Source: Candidatus Woesearchaeota archaeon (GTDB taxonomy: Archaea; Nanobdellota; Nanobdellia; Woesearchaeales; GW2011-AR4). Taken from it: a stretch of 64,000 nucleotides of DNA. Shown in pieces: positions 44,230 through 53,393 of this stretch. Every line of letters starts with the position of its first letter. Within the stretch, counting starts at the first letter, position 1. The DNA is taken from the NCBI GenBank assembly GCA_016185945.1, contig JACPMR010000004.1, positions 18,735-82,734 on the forward strand, written 5' to 3'. The notes under the pieces are model-generated. The model saw only the letters and a program-made list of their open reading frames with translations, had not been told where the DNA came from and made no database searches. A program made the position numbers and the translations under genes.

Positions 44230-45288
44230 TCAAAGTCTAGGAAGATGCCCTACTTTATAAAACAATAACCATTTTGAATCAACTTGGACTGGCGCTGGAT
44301 CACAAATTATTGTATTTGAGTCTGGCTTTAATCTGTTGCCTCCATCATTATTCCAGTTAACCCCATCGGATGTTGTGGCGCTTCTGATTTCACCAAAAGC
44401 ACAAAAAAACTGGCGCCATAGATTTTCTCCAACATTTATGGTATTTGAAACAGAGCCCTGCTCCCTAATAATTTTTTCATACTTGAAAATTAAGCCATCT
44501 GATGAAAGGGCAGCGATAAGTCTTGGACCTTGTGCAAGATACATAAGCCACTTGTCACCAATCTTTGCAATATCGGGGTCTGTTATTTGAGGATACTCAA
44601 ATCTAAATCCTTCTTCTTCCTCAAAGTGGATGCCATCGGAAGACAAAGCGCTATGAACCCTGTTTTTGGATTGGGTGTCAATGATTCCAGGTTGTTGTGG
44701 AGCTGGAAAGACAACATAGTACAGCCTTATTCTTCCATCAGGCAAAAACACTGCTTCTGGGTCTGCGCCGCTTGCAAATTGCCTTGGGCTTTTCAACTGC
44801 AATGATCCTTGCTGCCATGCTTCACCATTGTCGTCAGAAATTGCAACCATCAAGCCAGACTTGCTGCGTCTCGCTCCATCAACTGCATAAACTATTATGC
44901 GTCCATTCGGCAGTTTAACTATATCTGGCACTGATGCCTTATCGAAAACTACACCTTCTTTTTTCTCAAAATTTAAGCCATCATCTGAATGGGCAACAAA
45001 AACTTGGTGATAAAACGGCCCATTGGGATCATTGAAAGGGTCAAAAGTCACAGGTGGATTGTCAAACTCCAAATCTTTCGCCTTAGTTTGAGGCTGAGGT
45101 GCAATGATTTCTTTCTCTTCGGGCAATGGTGGTATTTTTTGAGGTATGCTTGTTTCTTCCTCTGTTTTTTGAGCAGGCTGTTCTTCAGTTTCTATTGATG
45201 ATGCTGTCTGCTTCGTAGTAGAACAACTGCTTAAAATGAGAAGGATTACTGACAAAAGTACGAAAATTTGGAGATATTGCGATTTCAT
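44230..45288 (-). CDS. Lipoprotein with sialidase/GH-like beta-propeller
   Basis: A 352-residue protein with a lipoprotein signal (ILLILSSCS), a Glu/Pro/Thr-rich linker (residues 25-75), and repeated blades with S-D-D-G-x-x-F/W motifs (HSDDGLNFEKKEG, SDDNGEAWQQG, SSDGIHFEEEEG, TSDGVNWNND), as in sialidase-like or GH43/GH32 propellers. ADPEAVFLPDGRIRLYY is typical. Surface carbohydrate-acting enzyme or binding protein; catalytic residues cannot be fixed. Confidence 0.72.
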   Translation of the reverse strand: MKSQYLQIFVLLSVILLILSSCSTTKQTASSIETEEQPAQKTEEETSIPQKIPPLPEEKEIIAPQPQTKAKDLEFDNPPVTFDPFNDPNGPFYHQVFVAHSDDGLNFEKKEGVVFDKASVPDIVKLPNGRIIVYAVDGARRSKSGLMVAISDDNGEAWQQGSLQLKSPRQFASGADPEAVFLPDGRIRLYYVVFPAPQQPGIIDTQSKNRVHSALSSDGIHFEEEEGFRFEYPQITDPDIAKIGDKWLMYLAQGPRLIAALSSDGLIFKYEKIIREQGSVSNTINVGENLWRQFFCAFGEIRSATTSDGVNWNNDGGNRLKPDSNTIICDPAPVQVDSKWLLFYKVGHLPRL

Positions 45289-45335
45289 TTTAATTTAAAT
45301 TTAGTTTCTATTATTTAAGTATTTTTATTAAAAAA

Positions 45336-45704
45336 CTATTTTTCCAATCTTATTCTTTCCAGTCCAATTGTATCATAAACTGAATCAGAGCTTATAATCT
45401 TATCATGCCCACAATATGCAGCATTAAAAGCGTCAAAAACAGTTAAATTATATTTTTCAATATAAACTGCAGCTTGCGTACATATAGAGTAGGTTTCTTC
45501 AGTAACTTCAATTAGTTCAAATACATGTGCAAATACTTCCATTACGTTCATATTAAATCTTTTGCATAGATGTCCTAATTCCATAATTACTGAGATAGAA
45601 GTTCTTATTTCACCTTCATGTTCTTTGAAAATTTTTTCAGCTTTATCTTTAAGCCAATCGCGGTCTTTTATTAATGCAAAAAGAAAGTCTGTATCAGCGA
45701 ACAT
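45336..45704 (-). CDS. PIN-domain ribonuclease toxin
   Basis: A 122-residue PIN protein: MFADTDFLFALIKDRDWL (first Asp), ISVIMELGHL (Glu), LTVFDAFNAAYC (third acid) and IISSDSVYD (fourth). The set is complete, so the toxin should be active. It overlaps the antitoxin gene by 11 bases; the pair forms a VapBC-type module. Confidence 0.82.
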   Translation of the reverse strand: MFADTDFLFALIKDRDWLKDKAEKIFKEHEGEIRTSISVIMELGHLCKRFNMNVMEVFAHVFELIEVTEETYSICTQAAVYIEKYNLTVFDAFNAAYCGHDKIISSDSVYDTIGLERIRLEK

Positions 45705-45951
45705 CTTTTATTCTTGAAAAAGCTTCTTTTTCTGCTTCTTCTCTAGCCATTTTTTTTAGTTCGGCCAAAGTATATTTATCAATTCCAGCTTCCTTGCCCA
45801 ATTTTCTAAGTTCTGCTAAAGGGTCTTTAGCTATAGGTATCAATACAATTTCCTTTGGCGTGCCCACTACAGCAAACTTTCTGCCATACCTATCTAAAAA
45901 TTTTGTCCCTAATACTATCCTTCCCCTGTTATCAGCAAGCACGGTTTTCAT
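45694..45951 (-). CDS. AbrB/MazE-fold antitoxin
   Basis: An 85-residue protein with an N-terminal swapped-hairpin AbrB domain (DNRGRIVLGTKFLDRYG, then KEIVLIPI) and a C-terminal helix rich in Ala/Lys/Glu (LAELKKMAREEAEKEA) that would bind the PIN toxin. Upstream of the toxin in the same operon. Confidence 0.8.
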   Translation of the reverse strand: MKTVLADNRGRIVLGTKFLDRYGRKFAVVGTPKEIVLIPIAKDPLAELRKLGKEAGIDKYTLAELKKMAREEAEKEAFSRIKDVR

Positions 45952-46176
45952 AAAATCACCTTGTGGGAAAATATAGTGATTCGTGGGTTTATAAATGTTT
46001 GTGTTTTGGGTCTTCTATTTTCGGATGACGCTGTTCCAAGAATTCCTTAAAAATCCACATTTTACTATCATCAGCAATTTATGCTGGTTTTATATATTTA
46101 CCGAAATTAAATACCTGCCTCTTAATTCACCATGTGAAAGAATAAATTTATATTAACCATTTTCTTCTAATTTCTC

Positions 46177-47412
46177 ATGCAAATACCGTTCAAACAGCAC
46201 AAGGGCTATGACCCATTAGGAGACTGCGGAAAGGGTAAGTGCCCTATATGCGCAAGAAGAAATGCCATATTTAGAGTAAAGGAAGCTATACAAAAAGAAG
46301 AATTTACAAGCGATGGAGTTGCGCCCTTCGTGGGAAGATATGGTTACCCTTACGTAAATGTAGGCATTCTTACACCTCCAGAGCAAAGAGAAGATGCATG
46401 GCTTCTTGATGCTCCTAAATATTGGGCTGCAGAAAATTATGAAATTCCAAGAATTGTTGACTTTCGTTCTTCTTTATTAAATTCTAGGTATAATATAAAC
46501 ATAAAAAAAAGAATAAAATTATTGGAATTATCCCAGGACATTGCAATGTCCTCCAAGCCTGTTGATGTTGATATACAACTGCATGAAAAGCCGAAATTCA
46601 GGCTGAATCTTGACTCTTACATGGCTCCAACAGGGCCGAATGCAAAATTAAAAAAAGCATCAATAACGGAAAACCCAAAAATACACACAAAAGTTTACAA
46701 GGTTTTTGAAGACACAGACTTGAAGGCTTACGATGCAGTTAATTATCTTTATGAAAACAAGTTTGACGAGAATTTTTTGAGCAAATTGCTGAGTGTTGGA
46801 ACATTAGGGTTGAAGCCAAACAGAAAACTTACACCAACCAGGTGGTCGATAACGGCTACCGATGACATTATTGGAAAAAATTTGATAAATGAAATTAAGG
46901 ACTTCAATGAAATAAATTCTTACTATGCATTTTTCGGAAATTATCTTGGAAATTACTACTTAGTTTTAATGTTTCCTGAAGTCTGGGGCTATGAATTGTT
47001 TGAAACTTACGTGCCTTCAAACTGGAATTTCACAAAACAATTAAGATATTCAACAGATTATGAAGATTACTATGGAAGAAAAGAATACGCATTTGGAACC
47101 GTGGGCGGTTATTACACAGTAAGACTTGGAATTTTGGAAAAATTAAATGAAATGAAAAGACAGGCATCTGTTTTGGCTTTGAGGTTTATAACGGATGAGT
47201 ATACAATGCCCTTGGGTGTTTGGGTCACGCGTGAAGCAACAAGAAAATCAATGAGCAGCAAGCCAATTGAATTCTCATCAAAAGAATTGATGCTTGAATA
47301 TGTAAGAAAATTAATCAAAAGAAATTTTAATTATAACGTTGATTATTTATTAAATGCAAGCAAATTATTGAAAAATATTAAACAGCAGAAAAAATTGATA
47401 CAATTTAGTTGA
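46177..47412 (+). CDS. nreA: NreA-like DNA repair protein
   Basis: A 411-residue archaeal Nre protein. N-terminal zinc-finger-like Cys residues occur in DCGKGKCPICARR; then VAPFVGRYGYPYVNVGIL, ENPKIHTKVYKVFEDTDLKA and TPTRWSITATDD are family hallmarks. The C-terminal QKKLIQFS is a PCNA-interacting (PIP-like) motif, as known for NreA. These proteins help repair DNA damage together with PCNA. Upstream TATA-like AATTTATATTAA. Confidence 0.9.
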   Translation: MQIPFKQHKGYDPLGDCGKGKCPICARRNAIFRVKEAIQKEEFTSDGVAPFVGRYGYPYVNVGILTPPEQREDAWLLDAPKYWAAENYEIPRIVDFRSSLLNSRYNINIKKRIKLLELSQDIAMSSKPVDVDIQLHEKPKFRLNLDSYMAPTGPNAKLKKASITENPKIHTKVYKVFEDTDLKAYDAVNYLYENKFDENFLSKLLSVGTLGLKPNRKLTPTRWSITATDDIIGKNLINEIKDFNEINSYYAFFGNYLGNYYLVLMFPEVWGYELFETYVPSNWNFTKQLRYSTDYEDYYGRKEYAFGTVGGYYTVRLGILEKLNEMKRQASVLALRFITDEYTMPLGVWVTREATRKSMSSKPIEFSSKELMLEYVRKLIKRNFNYNVDYLLNASKLLKNIKQQKKLIQFS

Positions 47413-47443
47413 TAAAATATACAATTATTTCAAAATACAATCT

Positions 47444-47572
47444 GCGACCCATGTACTTCTCAGCTTAAATGGGTGCCCCGCATACATCTGTTGCACTTTA
47501 TCTCTAAAGAAGCAAGTGCCGCTTCCCTGAGCGGGTTCCCTACAAAACCTATGCGGATGCTAGGGAGCGACG
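47444..47572 (-). repeat. Dispersed structured element, copy H
   Basis: On the minus strand it ends CATGGGTCGCAG like copies D and E. P3 CCCGC/GCGGG (plus 47531-47535 with 47477-47481); P4 GCACTT (47493-47498)/AAGTGC (47514-47519); P2 TCCCTA/TAGGGA. P2 and P3 differ in sequence from the A-C set but keep pairing. It occupies the first half of the gap after nreA. Confidence 0.7.
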
Positions 47573-47654
47573 TGATTGATTATTTAATTTTCATTTATTG
47601 GGTATCAAAAAAATATAAACATTTAAATATAACCTTCTTTTTCAAAATTGAAAA

Positions 47655-47729
47655 ATGGCTGACAAAAATATAAGCAAAAATTCTGCATTGTCTTTGTTAG
47701 CCCTAAATCTATTGCTTCTGCTGCTATAA
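47655..47729 (+). CDS. 24-residue peptide with poly-Leu tail
   Basis: ATG-initiated ORF: MADKNISKNS followed by ALSLLALNLLLLLLL and a stop. A TATA-like ATTTAAATATAA lies about 30 bases before the ATG, as for a leaderless gene. The hydrophobic tail could insert in a membrane. It is followed by GGGCCC and a 12-bp hairpin. Too short for certainty; codon pattern and promoter are the only support. Confidence 0.4.
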   Translation: MADKNISKNSALSLLALNLLLLLL

Positions 47730-47740
47730 GGGCCCAAAAA

Positions 47741-47800
47741 TCTAACATATTCTGAAGGGGCCTGTTCATTGTTTCTGTCTAAGTTCTAGAATATGTTAGG
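47741..47800 (+). promoter_or_regulatory. 12-bp hairpin upstream of next gene
   Basis: CTAACATATTCT (47742-47753) pairs perfectly with AGAATATGTTAG (47788-47799) around a 34-base loop. The right arm includes the first possible ATG (47793) of the next ORF and lies just before the ATG at 47805. It may be a terminator for the small ORF or a leader structure controlling the next gene. Confidence 0.5.
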
Positions 47801-47804
47801 AAAC

Positions 47805-48299
47805 ATGGTTGATATTAAAATGCCAGGAATAATACCAGTAAACGGAAAATACGCATTGATGTTTCATTATGCTAAGGATGCAGAAACGGCAAGAGCTATA
47901 AGGGAGTCTAGAGTTTTAAAGCCGGTAATTAAGGACGATAACTCATTACTTTATTTTTATGATAGACGTTTTGCTGTTTCTCGGGTTAATTTAACTGACG
48001 CTAAGCCAGAGGAAGGCAGAGATGTTATTGCAGCCGCAATTCATACACCAGTAACCGATATCAATTACGGGTTAGAATTGTTAGTTGAAAAAGCTAGATT
48101 AGAACGAGCATTTGAGTTCTTACCTAGAGCATATCAAATATTCTCAGAAGAGCCTGTGCCAGTTACAGTTATGCGAGTACACAATATAGATAGGCTTGAA
48201 GATAGACTTAGAAGAGGACAAGCAATTGAAAGATATTTTGGACATAATGGCTTGCCTTATGCTTATTATGCACAGCAACAAGATAAAAATCAACAATAA
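47805..48299 (+). CDS. Hypothetical protein
   Basis: About 164 residues from the ATG at 47805 (ATGs at 47793 and 47820 are alternatives). It has a mixed alpha/beta pattern: KYALMFHYAKDAETARAIRE, SLLYFYDRRFAVSRVNL and a C-terminal Gln/Tyr-rich tail (PYAYYAQQQDKNQQ). Not recognised. It ends two bases before the convergent alaS stop. Confidence 0.55.
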   Translation: MVDIKMPGIIPVNGKYALMFHYAKDAETARAIRESRVLKPVIKDDNSLLYFYDRRFAVSRVNLTDAKPEEGRDVIAAAIHTPVTDINYGLELLVEKARLERAFEFLPRAYQIFSEEPVPVTVMRVHNIDRLEDRLRRGQAIERYFGHNGLPYAYYAQQQDKNQQ

Positions 48300-48301
48300 A
48301 C

Positions 48302-50755
48302 CTACTTCAACTTCCCCTTCATCTCCTTCAACTCACTCAAAAACCTTTTAATAGTTTTAGGTATATGCTCCGGCTGTGTTTTTAGTATTTCACATAATTT
48401 GTCCAATATATTTCCCTTAAATTCTTCTTTTGTTGTTAGTTCCAACTCCTTCAAACCAATCTTTTTATTTTTCTCAACTGCTTTTTTTGCAAGCTTCCAT
48501 TTCTCAAACAATTCATTCACGCGAGCAGGCAATTGACTGATTTCAACATTAAGCAATCTGGCAGCTTCCTCCAAAATTTCTTTTTCCTTTTTTCCCTCTT
48601 TTTTTGCAGCTTCACCCGCAGTAAAATACAACCTTACAATCCCGTCGCTTATTTTTGTAGCTTTCAATATTTTTATTTCGCCTGCTTCTGAAGTATTTTT
48701 CAAATGAGTGCCGCCGCATGCTTCAACATCAATTCCGTCAATGTTAACAATTCTCAATAATTTTCCAGGCACTGCTCCGCCTTGATAGATAGTCATTCCA
48801 TAGGTTTGCTCTGCCTCTGTCCTTGGCAGGAAGTTGCTGTGGACTGTAAGACTTTGCTTTACTAATTTATTAGCTTCTTCTTCAATCCTCTGCAACTCCT
48901 CGTCTGTAATGCTTTGGTAATGTGTTAAATCTATTGTTGCTTTATCAATATCTTTTTTAGCGCCTGCTTGATTAATATGGTTCCCGAGAACTTTCCTTGC
49001 AGCGGCATTTACAATGTGTGTTGCAGTGTGGTGCTTTGCAAGCTGCAATCTCCTGTCAGCATCAATCTCGCATTCAACTTCCTCTCCTTCTGGAAATTCA
49101 TGCTTTCCGCTTAAGGCATGGACTATAATCCCGCCTTGCTTGAAAACATCAACAACCTTTTCACCTGCAATTGTCCCAGTATCATGCAATTGTCCTCCGC
49201 TTGTCGGATAGAAATATGTCTGGTCCAAAATTATTTTGTTGTCTATAATTTTCATAATTTTTGATTTAAACTTTGTTTTAGTGTAATCAAAATAATAAAG
49301 CGCCTTTGTCTCTGGAATTCCTGTCAAGTCAAGCTTTTCTTCTCTTTTTGTTGCGTGCTCCTGCTCCTGCTTTGCATGCAATTCAGCAACCCTTGCATAG
49401 AAGTTTTCAGGCACATTGATTTTCTTGCCGAATTTAATGGCTTCTTCCCTCACAATTTCCGGAGTTATGCCGTAGCTGTCATACAAAAGCAACAATTTTT
49501 TATCGTCATCCAGAATTTTCTCCACTTCACCAAGATTTTCGCTTAATTCAGGAAATAACGGCTTTAGATATTCTGCATGCCACCTGCACACATCCGGCAG
49601 GTAAATATCCCATTTGTATTTGTCAATAAAAGAAAGTGCTCTCCTCAATATAACCCTTAAATTATAGCCGCCGCCGACATTGCTCGGCAAAGCCCCGTCG
49701 CTTAATGCAACAAGCAAAGCCCTTGAATGCTCTGCAACTGAATAAAGGGCAGCCAACTCCAATATTTTCTTTTTTAATTCCTGGACATCGACTCCAACTT
49801 TTTCCGCAACGTCTTTCCATACCTTGTCTATGTCCTCAACTTCATCAACATTCAGGTAAGACGAGTATGGCAGAAATCTCTGCATCAGGTAATCATCAAT
49901 CTTGACATTTGTTGCAGAATAAAGCTTTTTCACAACAGTTGGAAATGTTGTTTCGTAGCTTGTTGATTTTCCTTGTGTAAACCATGCATTCCTTTCATGT
50001 CCCATGCCCATGTCAAGCACTTTTAGGTTTAATTCCCTGTAGCCATTGGGAGTTTGCTCGAACATCATGTAAACCTGATTGCCAAGCTCCAATCCTCTAG
50101 AAAAATACTCCATGCAAGGCCCGAAATTTCCGCCGCCAGCCCAAGCATCTTCATGAAAAGTGATTTCCTCATTCTTTAATCCCAGTCCTTGCTTAAGCCA
50201 GTTGTGAATGTCTCTAAAGAATCTTGCCTGATCCCAGTCTTTTGGCTTCATAAAAGCATGCTGTCCAATCATGACAAAAGCGCAGTAATGAGCTCCTGTA
50301 ATGCCTATGTTGTCTATATCGTTGAAGCGCAGGCACATCTGCGGCACAACTAATGGGTTTGCAGGTGGTTCAACTTCCCCAGAAACAACATATGGCTGGA
50401 AATCATAGATTGATGCTTGCACAAAATCAGTGTCATCTCTCCATCTTGCTACAACAGGATAGCGCTTTATTGGAGTGTAGCCCCATTTCTTGAACAATGA
50501 TGAGAATTCCGTCCATACCCCAATATAATCAAGCTGCTTCTTTGCAGGCGTATTTCCAATAAACCTAAAGCCGCCGGAGCATGCTGGATTACCACAAACT
50601 TCACTGCTTGTAACGCTCCAGAAGAAAGTGCCGCATTTCTTGCAGTGCTTTCTGCTGAAATCCTCTGCCTTTAACACAGATGTAGCATAATATTTATCCG
50701 GCTCCTTTGATGCTTTTGCTTTAAACTCTTTTTTAATTTCTTTATCAGTAGGCAT
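48302..50755 (-). CDS. alaS: Alanyl-tRNA synthetase (archaeal type)
   Basis: About 817 residues from the ATG at 50755 (MPTDKEIKKEF); a frame extension to 50818 is unlikely. Archaeal features: N-terminal Cys cluster HCKKCGTFFWSVTSSEVCGNPAC, class II core with MCLRFNDIDNIG and DAWAGGGNFGPCMEYF, editing domain HHTATHIVNAA and CGGTH. It charges tRNA-Ala. The C-terminal oligomerisation domain is shorter than in most archaeal enzymes (about 900 residues). Confidence 0.94.
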   Translation of the reverse strand: MPTDKEIKKEFKAKASKEPDKYYATSVLKAEDFSRKHCKKCGTFFWSVTSSEVCGNPACSGGFRFIGNTPAKKQLDYIGVWTEFSSLFKKWGYTPIKRYPVVARWRDDTDFVQASIYDFQPYVVSGEVEPPANPLVVPQMCLRFNDIDNIGITGAHYCAFVMIGQHAFMKPKDWDQARFFRDIHNWLKQGLGLKNEEITFHEDAWAGGGNFGPCMEYFSRGLELGNQVYMMFEQTPNGYRELNLKVLDMGMGHERNAWFTQGKSTSYETTFPTVVKKLYSATNVKIDDYLMQRFLPYSSYLNVDEVEDIDKVWKDVAEKVGVDVQELKKKILELAALYSVAEHSRALLVALSDGALPSNVGGGYNLRVILRRALSFIDKYKWDIYLPDVCRWHAEYLKPLFPELSENLGEVEKILDDDKKLLLLYDSYGITPEIVREEAIKFGKKINVPENFYARVAELHAKQEQEHATKREEKLDLTGIPETKALYYFDYTKTKFKSKIMKIIDNKIILDQTYFYPTSGGQLHDTGTIAGEKVVDVFKQGGIIVHALSGKHEFPEGEEVECEIDADRRLQLAKHHTATHIVNAAARKVLGNHINQAGAKKDIDKATIDLTHYQSITDEELQRIEEEANKLVKQSLTVHSNFLPRTEAEQTYGMTIYQGGAVPGKLLRIVNIDGIDVEACGGTHLKNTSEAGEIKILKATKISDGIVRLYFTAGEAAKKEGKKEKEILEEAARLLNVEISQLPARVNELFEKWKLAKKAVEKNKKIGLKELELTTKEEFKGNILDKLCEILKTQPEHIPKTIKRFLSELKEMKGKLK

Positions 50756-50835
50756 AATATATAGACAAATTAGGGAGTTATTAAAATTTATTGGTTTTAA
50801 TAAAATATAAATACTCAATAATCAAGGAATTAGTC

Positions 50836-51474
50836 ATGCACTTCAAAGACCGCCATGAAGCCGGAATCAAGCTTGCTGAGCAATTGAATAAATACAAAAA
50901 CAACAAAGAGGTTATAATTCTCGCAATACCAAGAGGCGGTGTTGAGGTTGGCTATGAGATTGCTAAATTTCTTAATGTTAAATTAGACATCATTGTAACC
51001 AAAAAAATCGGATTGCCTGGCGATGAAGAGTTTGCGATTGGCGCGATTGGTCCCGACAAGGAAGCGATGCTTAATCAAGAGACAATAAGGATTTATAATG
51101 TTACAACAGATTACATCAACGAGCAAAAAAGGGAGATTGGAAAAGAAATTGTAAGAAGGTATAAATCCTATAAAGGCAAATACGAGCTTCAAAACCTAAA
51201 AGACAAAATTGTTATATTGACGGATGATGGTATTGCAACCGGTTTTACAACAAGGGCTGCAATAAATTATATCAAATCGCAAAAGCCAAAAAAAATGATT
51301 ATGGCTGTTCCTGTTGCACCATTTGATTTCGTGAGAGGGATTAACAAAGAAGTTGATGAGTTTGTCTGCCTGCACTCGACAAACCTTTTCTTTTCTATAA
51401 GCCAGTTTTACGAAAGCTTTCCTCAATTGGCAGATGAAGAAGTAAAAAAATATCTAAAGAAAGCAAAAAGTTAA
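50836..51474 (+). CDS. Phosphoribosyltransferase-family protein
   Basis: 212 residues from the ATG at 50836 (MHFKDRHEAG). AIPRGGVEVGYEIAK and DIIVTKKIGLPGDEEFAIGAIG are typical of type I phosphoribosyltransferase-like proteins, and VILTDDGIATGFTTRAA is the PRPP-binding loop. The substrate is unknown; the LPGDEEFAIG form is common in stand-alone proteins of this group. Divergent from alaS with about 80 bases between. Confidence 0.82.
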   Translation: MHFKDRHEAGIKLAEQLNKYKNNKEVIILAIPRGGVEVGYEIAKFLNVKLDIIVTKKIGLPGDEEFAIGAIGPDKEAMLNQETIRIYNVTTDYINEQKREIGKEIVRRYKSYKGKYELQNLKDKIVILTDDGIATGFTTRAAINYIKSQKPKKMIMAVPVAPFDFVRGINKEVDEFVCLHSTNLFFSISQFYESFPQLADEEVKKYLKKAKS

Positions 51475-51478
51475 TTCT

Positions 51479-51745
51479 TCAATTAAGCGCTTTTGTAACC
51501 AAATCGTGGGCTCTTACCGGCTGCTCTACCTTTAACCCAATTGATTGTCCCGGCTCTGCAATTTGCACCTTCTCGTGCTCTATCTGCATTGAGGTTATTT
51601 TCTGCGTGAAGTCAGTCGTGTGCCCCTTTATATGTACCTCGTCTCCAACTTTAATGCTTCCGTCTGTAACTTCAATTACAGCCACTCCTATTTTAGTAAA
51701 GTAGTGCGTTACTTTGCCGACCTGCATTTCTTCGGTTTGCTCCAT
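51479..51745 (-). CDS. EF-Tu domain 2-like protein
   Basis: An 88-residue beta-barrel protein: MQVGKVTHYFTKIGVAVIEV, then IKVGDEVHIKGHTTDFTQKI and VQIAEPGQSIGLKVEQPVRAHD. The pattern equals domain 2 of translation GTPases without the G domain. Archaea carry such short proteins of unknown function. A GGGTGACTC-type Shine-Dalgarno precedes the ATG. Confidence 0.82.
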   Translation of the reverse strand: MEQTEEMQVGKVTHYFTKIGVAVIEVTDGSIKVGDEVHIKGHTTDFTQKITSMQIEHEKVQIAEPGQSIGLKVEQPVRAHDLVTKALN

Positions 51746-51798
51746 GAGTCACCCCCAAAATAGGTTTTGAATTTATAAGTATTTAAGTTTTGCGGTGT

Positions 51799-53247
51799 TT
51801 AAAGGCTCTCCACAAACCTCTTATAACTTCCACTATTCTTTATCTTAAAAATCAATTCCTTGTCTGGCTCTTTCGGTTGCGTCATTTCTTCTGGCGATAG
51901 AATTTTATTTAAGTCCTCTTCTTCAATTAGTCTATACTTTAAAATTACTTCTTTTATTGATTTGTTATTTTTTAATGCTTCCTTGACAATCTTTGAAACG
52001 GCTTGATATCCAATATAAGGATTCAATGCAGTTGATACTGCTGTGCTTTTTAGCAGTAATTCTTGGCATCTTTCCTCATCTGCTTTTATTCCATCAATGC
52101 AGAACTCCCTAAACATTTTTAATGTAGATGTTAAAATTTTCATTGACTGCAAAATATTGTAAGCAATCACAGGGCACATTACATTCAATTCCAAAATGCC
52201 GTATTGTGCTGCAAGTTCTACAATTTTATCTCTCCCCATTACATCAAATCCAACCATAATGACGCATTCTGGAATGCTTGGGTTTATTTTGCCCGGCATA
52301 ATTGAAGAGCCTGGCTCTACATCTGGAAGCATTATTTCAGCAATGCCTGCTTTTGGTCCCATGTTAAGGATACTCAAGTTGTTTGCTATTCTCACCAAAT
52401 CAATAGCAAGCATTTTCAAAGCACTAGAAAATGAAACAAAGCAGTTATAGTTTTGAGTAAGTTCAATTAGATTTTTTGTTGTCTTTAAATCAAATTTTGT
52501 CCATTCATTCAATTTCTTTACAATTGTTTCATGGAATTTTGGATGTGTTGTAATTCCTGTGCCAACTGCTGTTCCGCCTATGCCAAGTTCTTTCAGTTCT
52601 TCGCTAAACTCAAGCATTCTTTTGATGTCCTTTGCAATAGAAACAGCATAGCTTTCAAATTCCTGTCCTAAAGTTATAGGCACTGCATCTTCCCAATGAG
52701 TTCTGCCAACCTTCAATATTTGCTTGAATTCCTCTGCCTTTTTTCTTAATGCCCATTCAAGCTTTCTTGCTTCTGCAACCAAATCTTTTAATAAAAACAA
52801 AATTGCAATTCTTGTTGTTGTCGGTATTACATCATTTGTGCTTTGCGCCATATTGACATGATTGTTTGGATGCACAATATATTGCCCAAGCTTTCCTCCA
52901 AGCAATTCTGTTGCCCTGTTTGCAATTATTTCGTTGCAGTTCATGTTGAATGGAGTCCCAGCTCCTGCCTGATAAACATCAAGTATGAAGTAAGAATCAA
53001 ATTTTCCTTCAATGACTTCATCTGCAGCTTTAATTATTGCATTTCCGATTTTTTCATCAAGCTGTTTAAGTTCAATATTTGCCAATGCAGCTGCTTTCTT
53101 TATCGTCGCAAGTGCAACAAGAAATTCCTTATGTGCCTTAATGCCGCTAATCTGAAAGTTAATTTTAGCTCTTTGGGTAAAAGCCCCATAATAAGCATCA
53201 GCAGGCACTTCTATCTCGCCCATTACGTCTTTTTCAATGCGATTCAC
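51799..53247 (-). CDS. aspA: Aspartate ammonia-lyase (aspartase/fumarase family)
   Basis: A 482-residue member of the class II fumarase/aspartase family. HPNNHVNMAQSTND and GSSIMPGKINPSIPE are the signature regions; the NNHVNMAQSTND and SIPE forms favour aspartase over fumarase. GRTHWEDAVPITLGQE holds the other conserved region. It splits aspartate to fumarate and ammonia. TATA and GGGTGG-type Shine-Dalgarno lie upstream. Fumarase cannot be fully excluded. Confidence 0.82.
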   Translation of the reverse strand: MNRIEKDVMGEIEVPADAYYGAFTQRAKINFQISGIKAHKEFLVALATIKKAAALANIELKQLDEKIGNAIIKAADEVIEGKFDSYFILDVYQAGAGTPFNMNCNEIIANRATELLGGKLGQYIVHPNNHVNMAQSTNDVIPTTTRIAILFLLKDLVAEARKLEWALRKKAEEFKQILKVGRTHWEDAVPITLGQEFESYAVSIAKDIKRMLEFSEELKELGIGGTAVGTGITTHPKFHETIVKKLNEWTKFDLKTTKNLIELTQNYNCFVSFSSALKMLAIDLVRIANNLSILNMGPKAGIAEIMLPDVEPGSSIMPGKINPSIPECVIMVGFDVMGRDKIVELAAQYGILELNVMCPVIAYNILQSMKILTSTLKMFREFCIDGIKADEERCQELLLKSTAVSTALNPYIGYQAVSKIVKEALKNNKSIKEVILKYRLIEEEDLNKILSPEEMTQPKEPDKELIFKIKNSGSYKRFVESL

Positions 53248-53393
53248 GAAACCACCCTAAAATAAGAGAAAATGGATGATTTTTAATAGGTTTTGGTTTT
53301 GTGTTTTAGTTTGATAATTATATTTATAAAGCAATACCTATTTCACAGCTTAAAAAGGGGTTCTCGATAGATATTATTTTTTGCAGAATTAAA

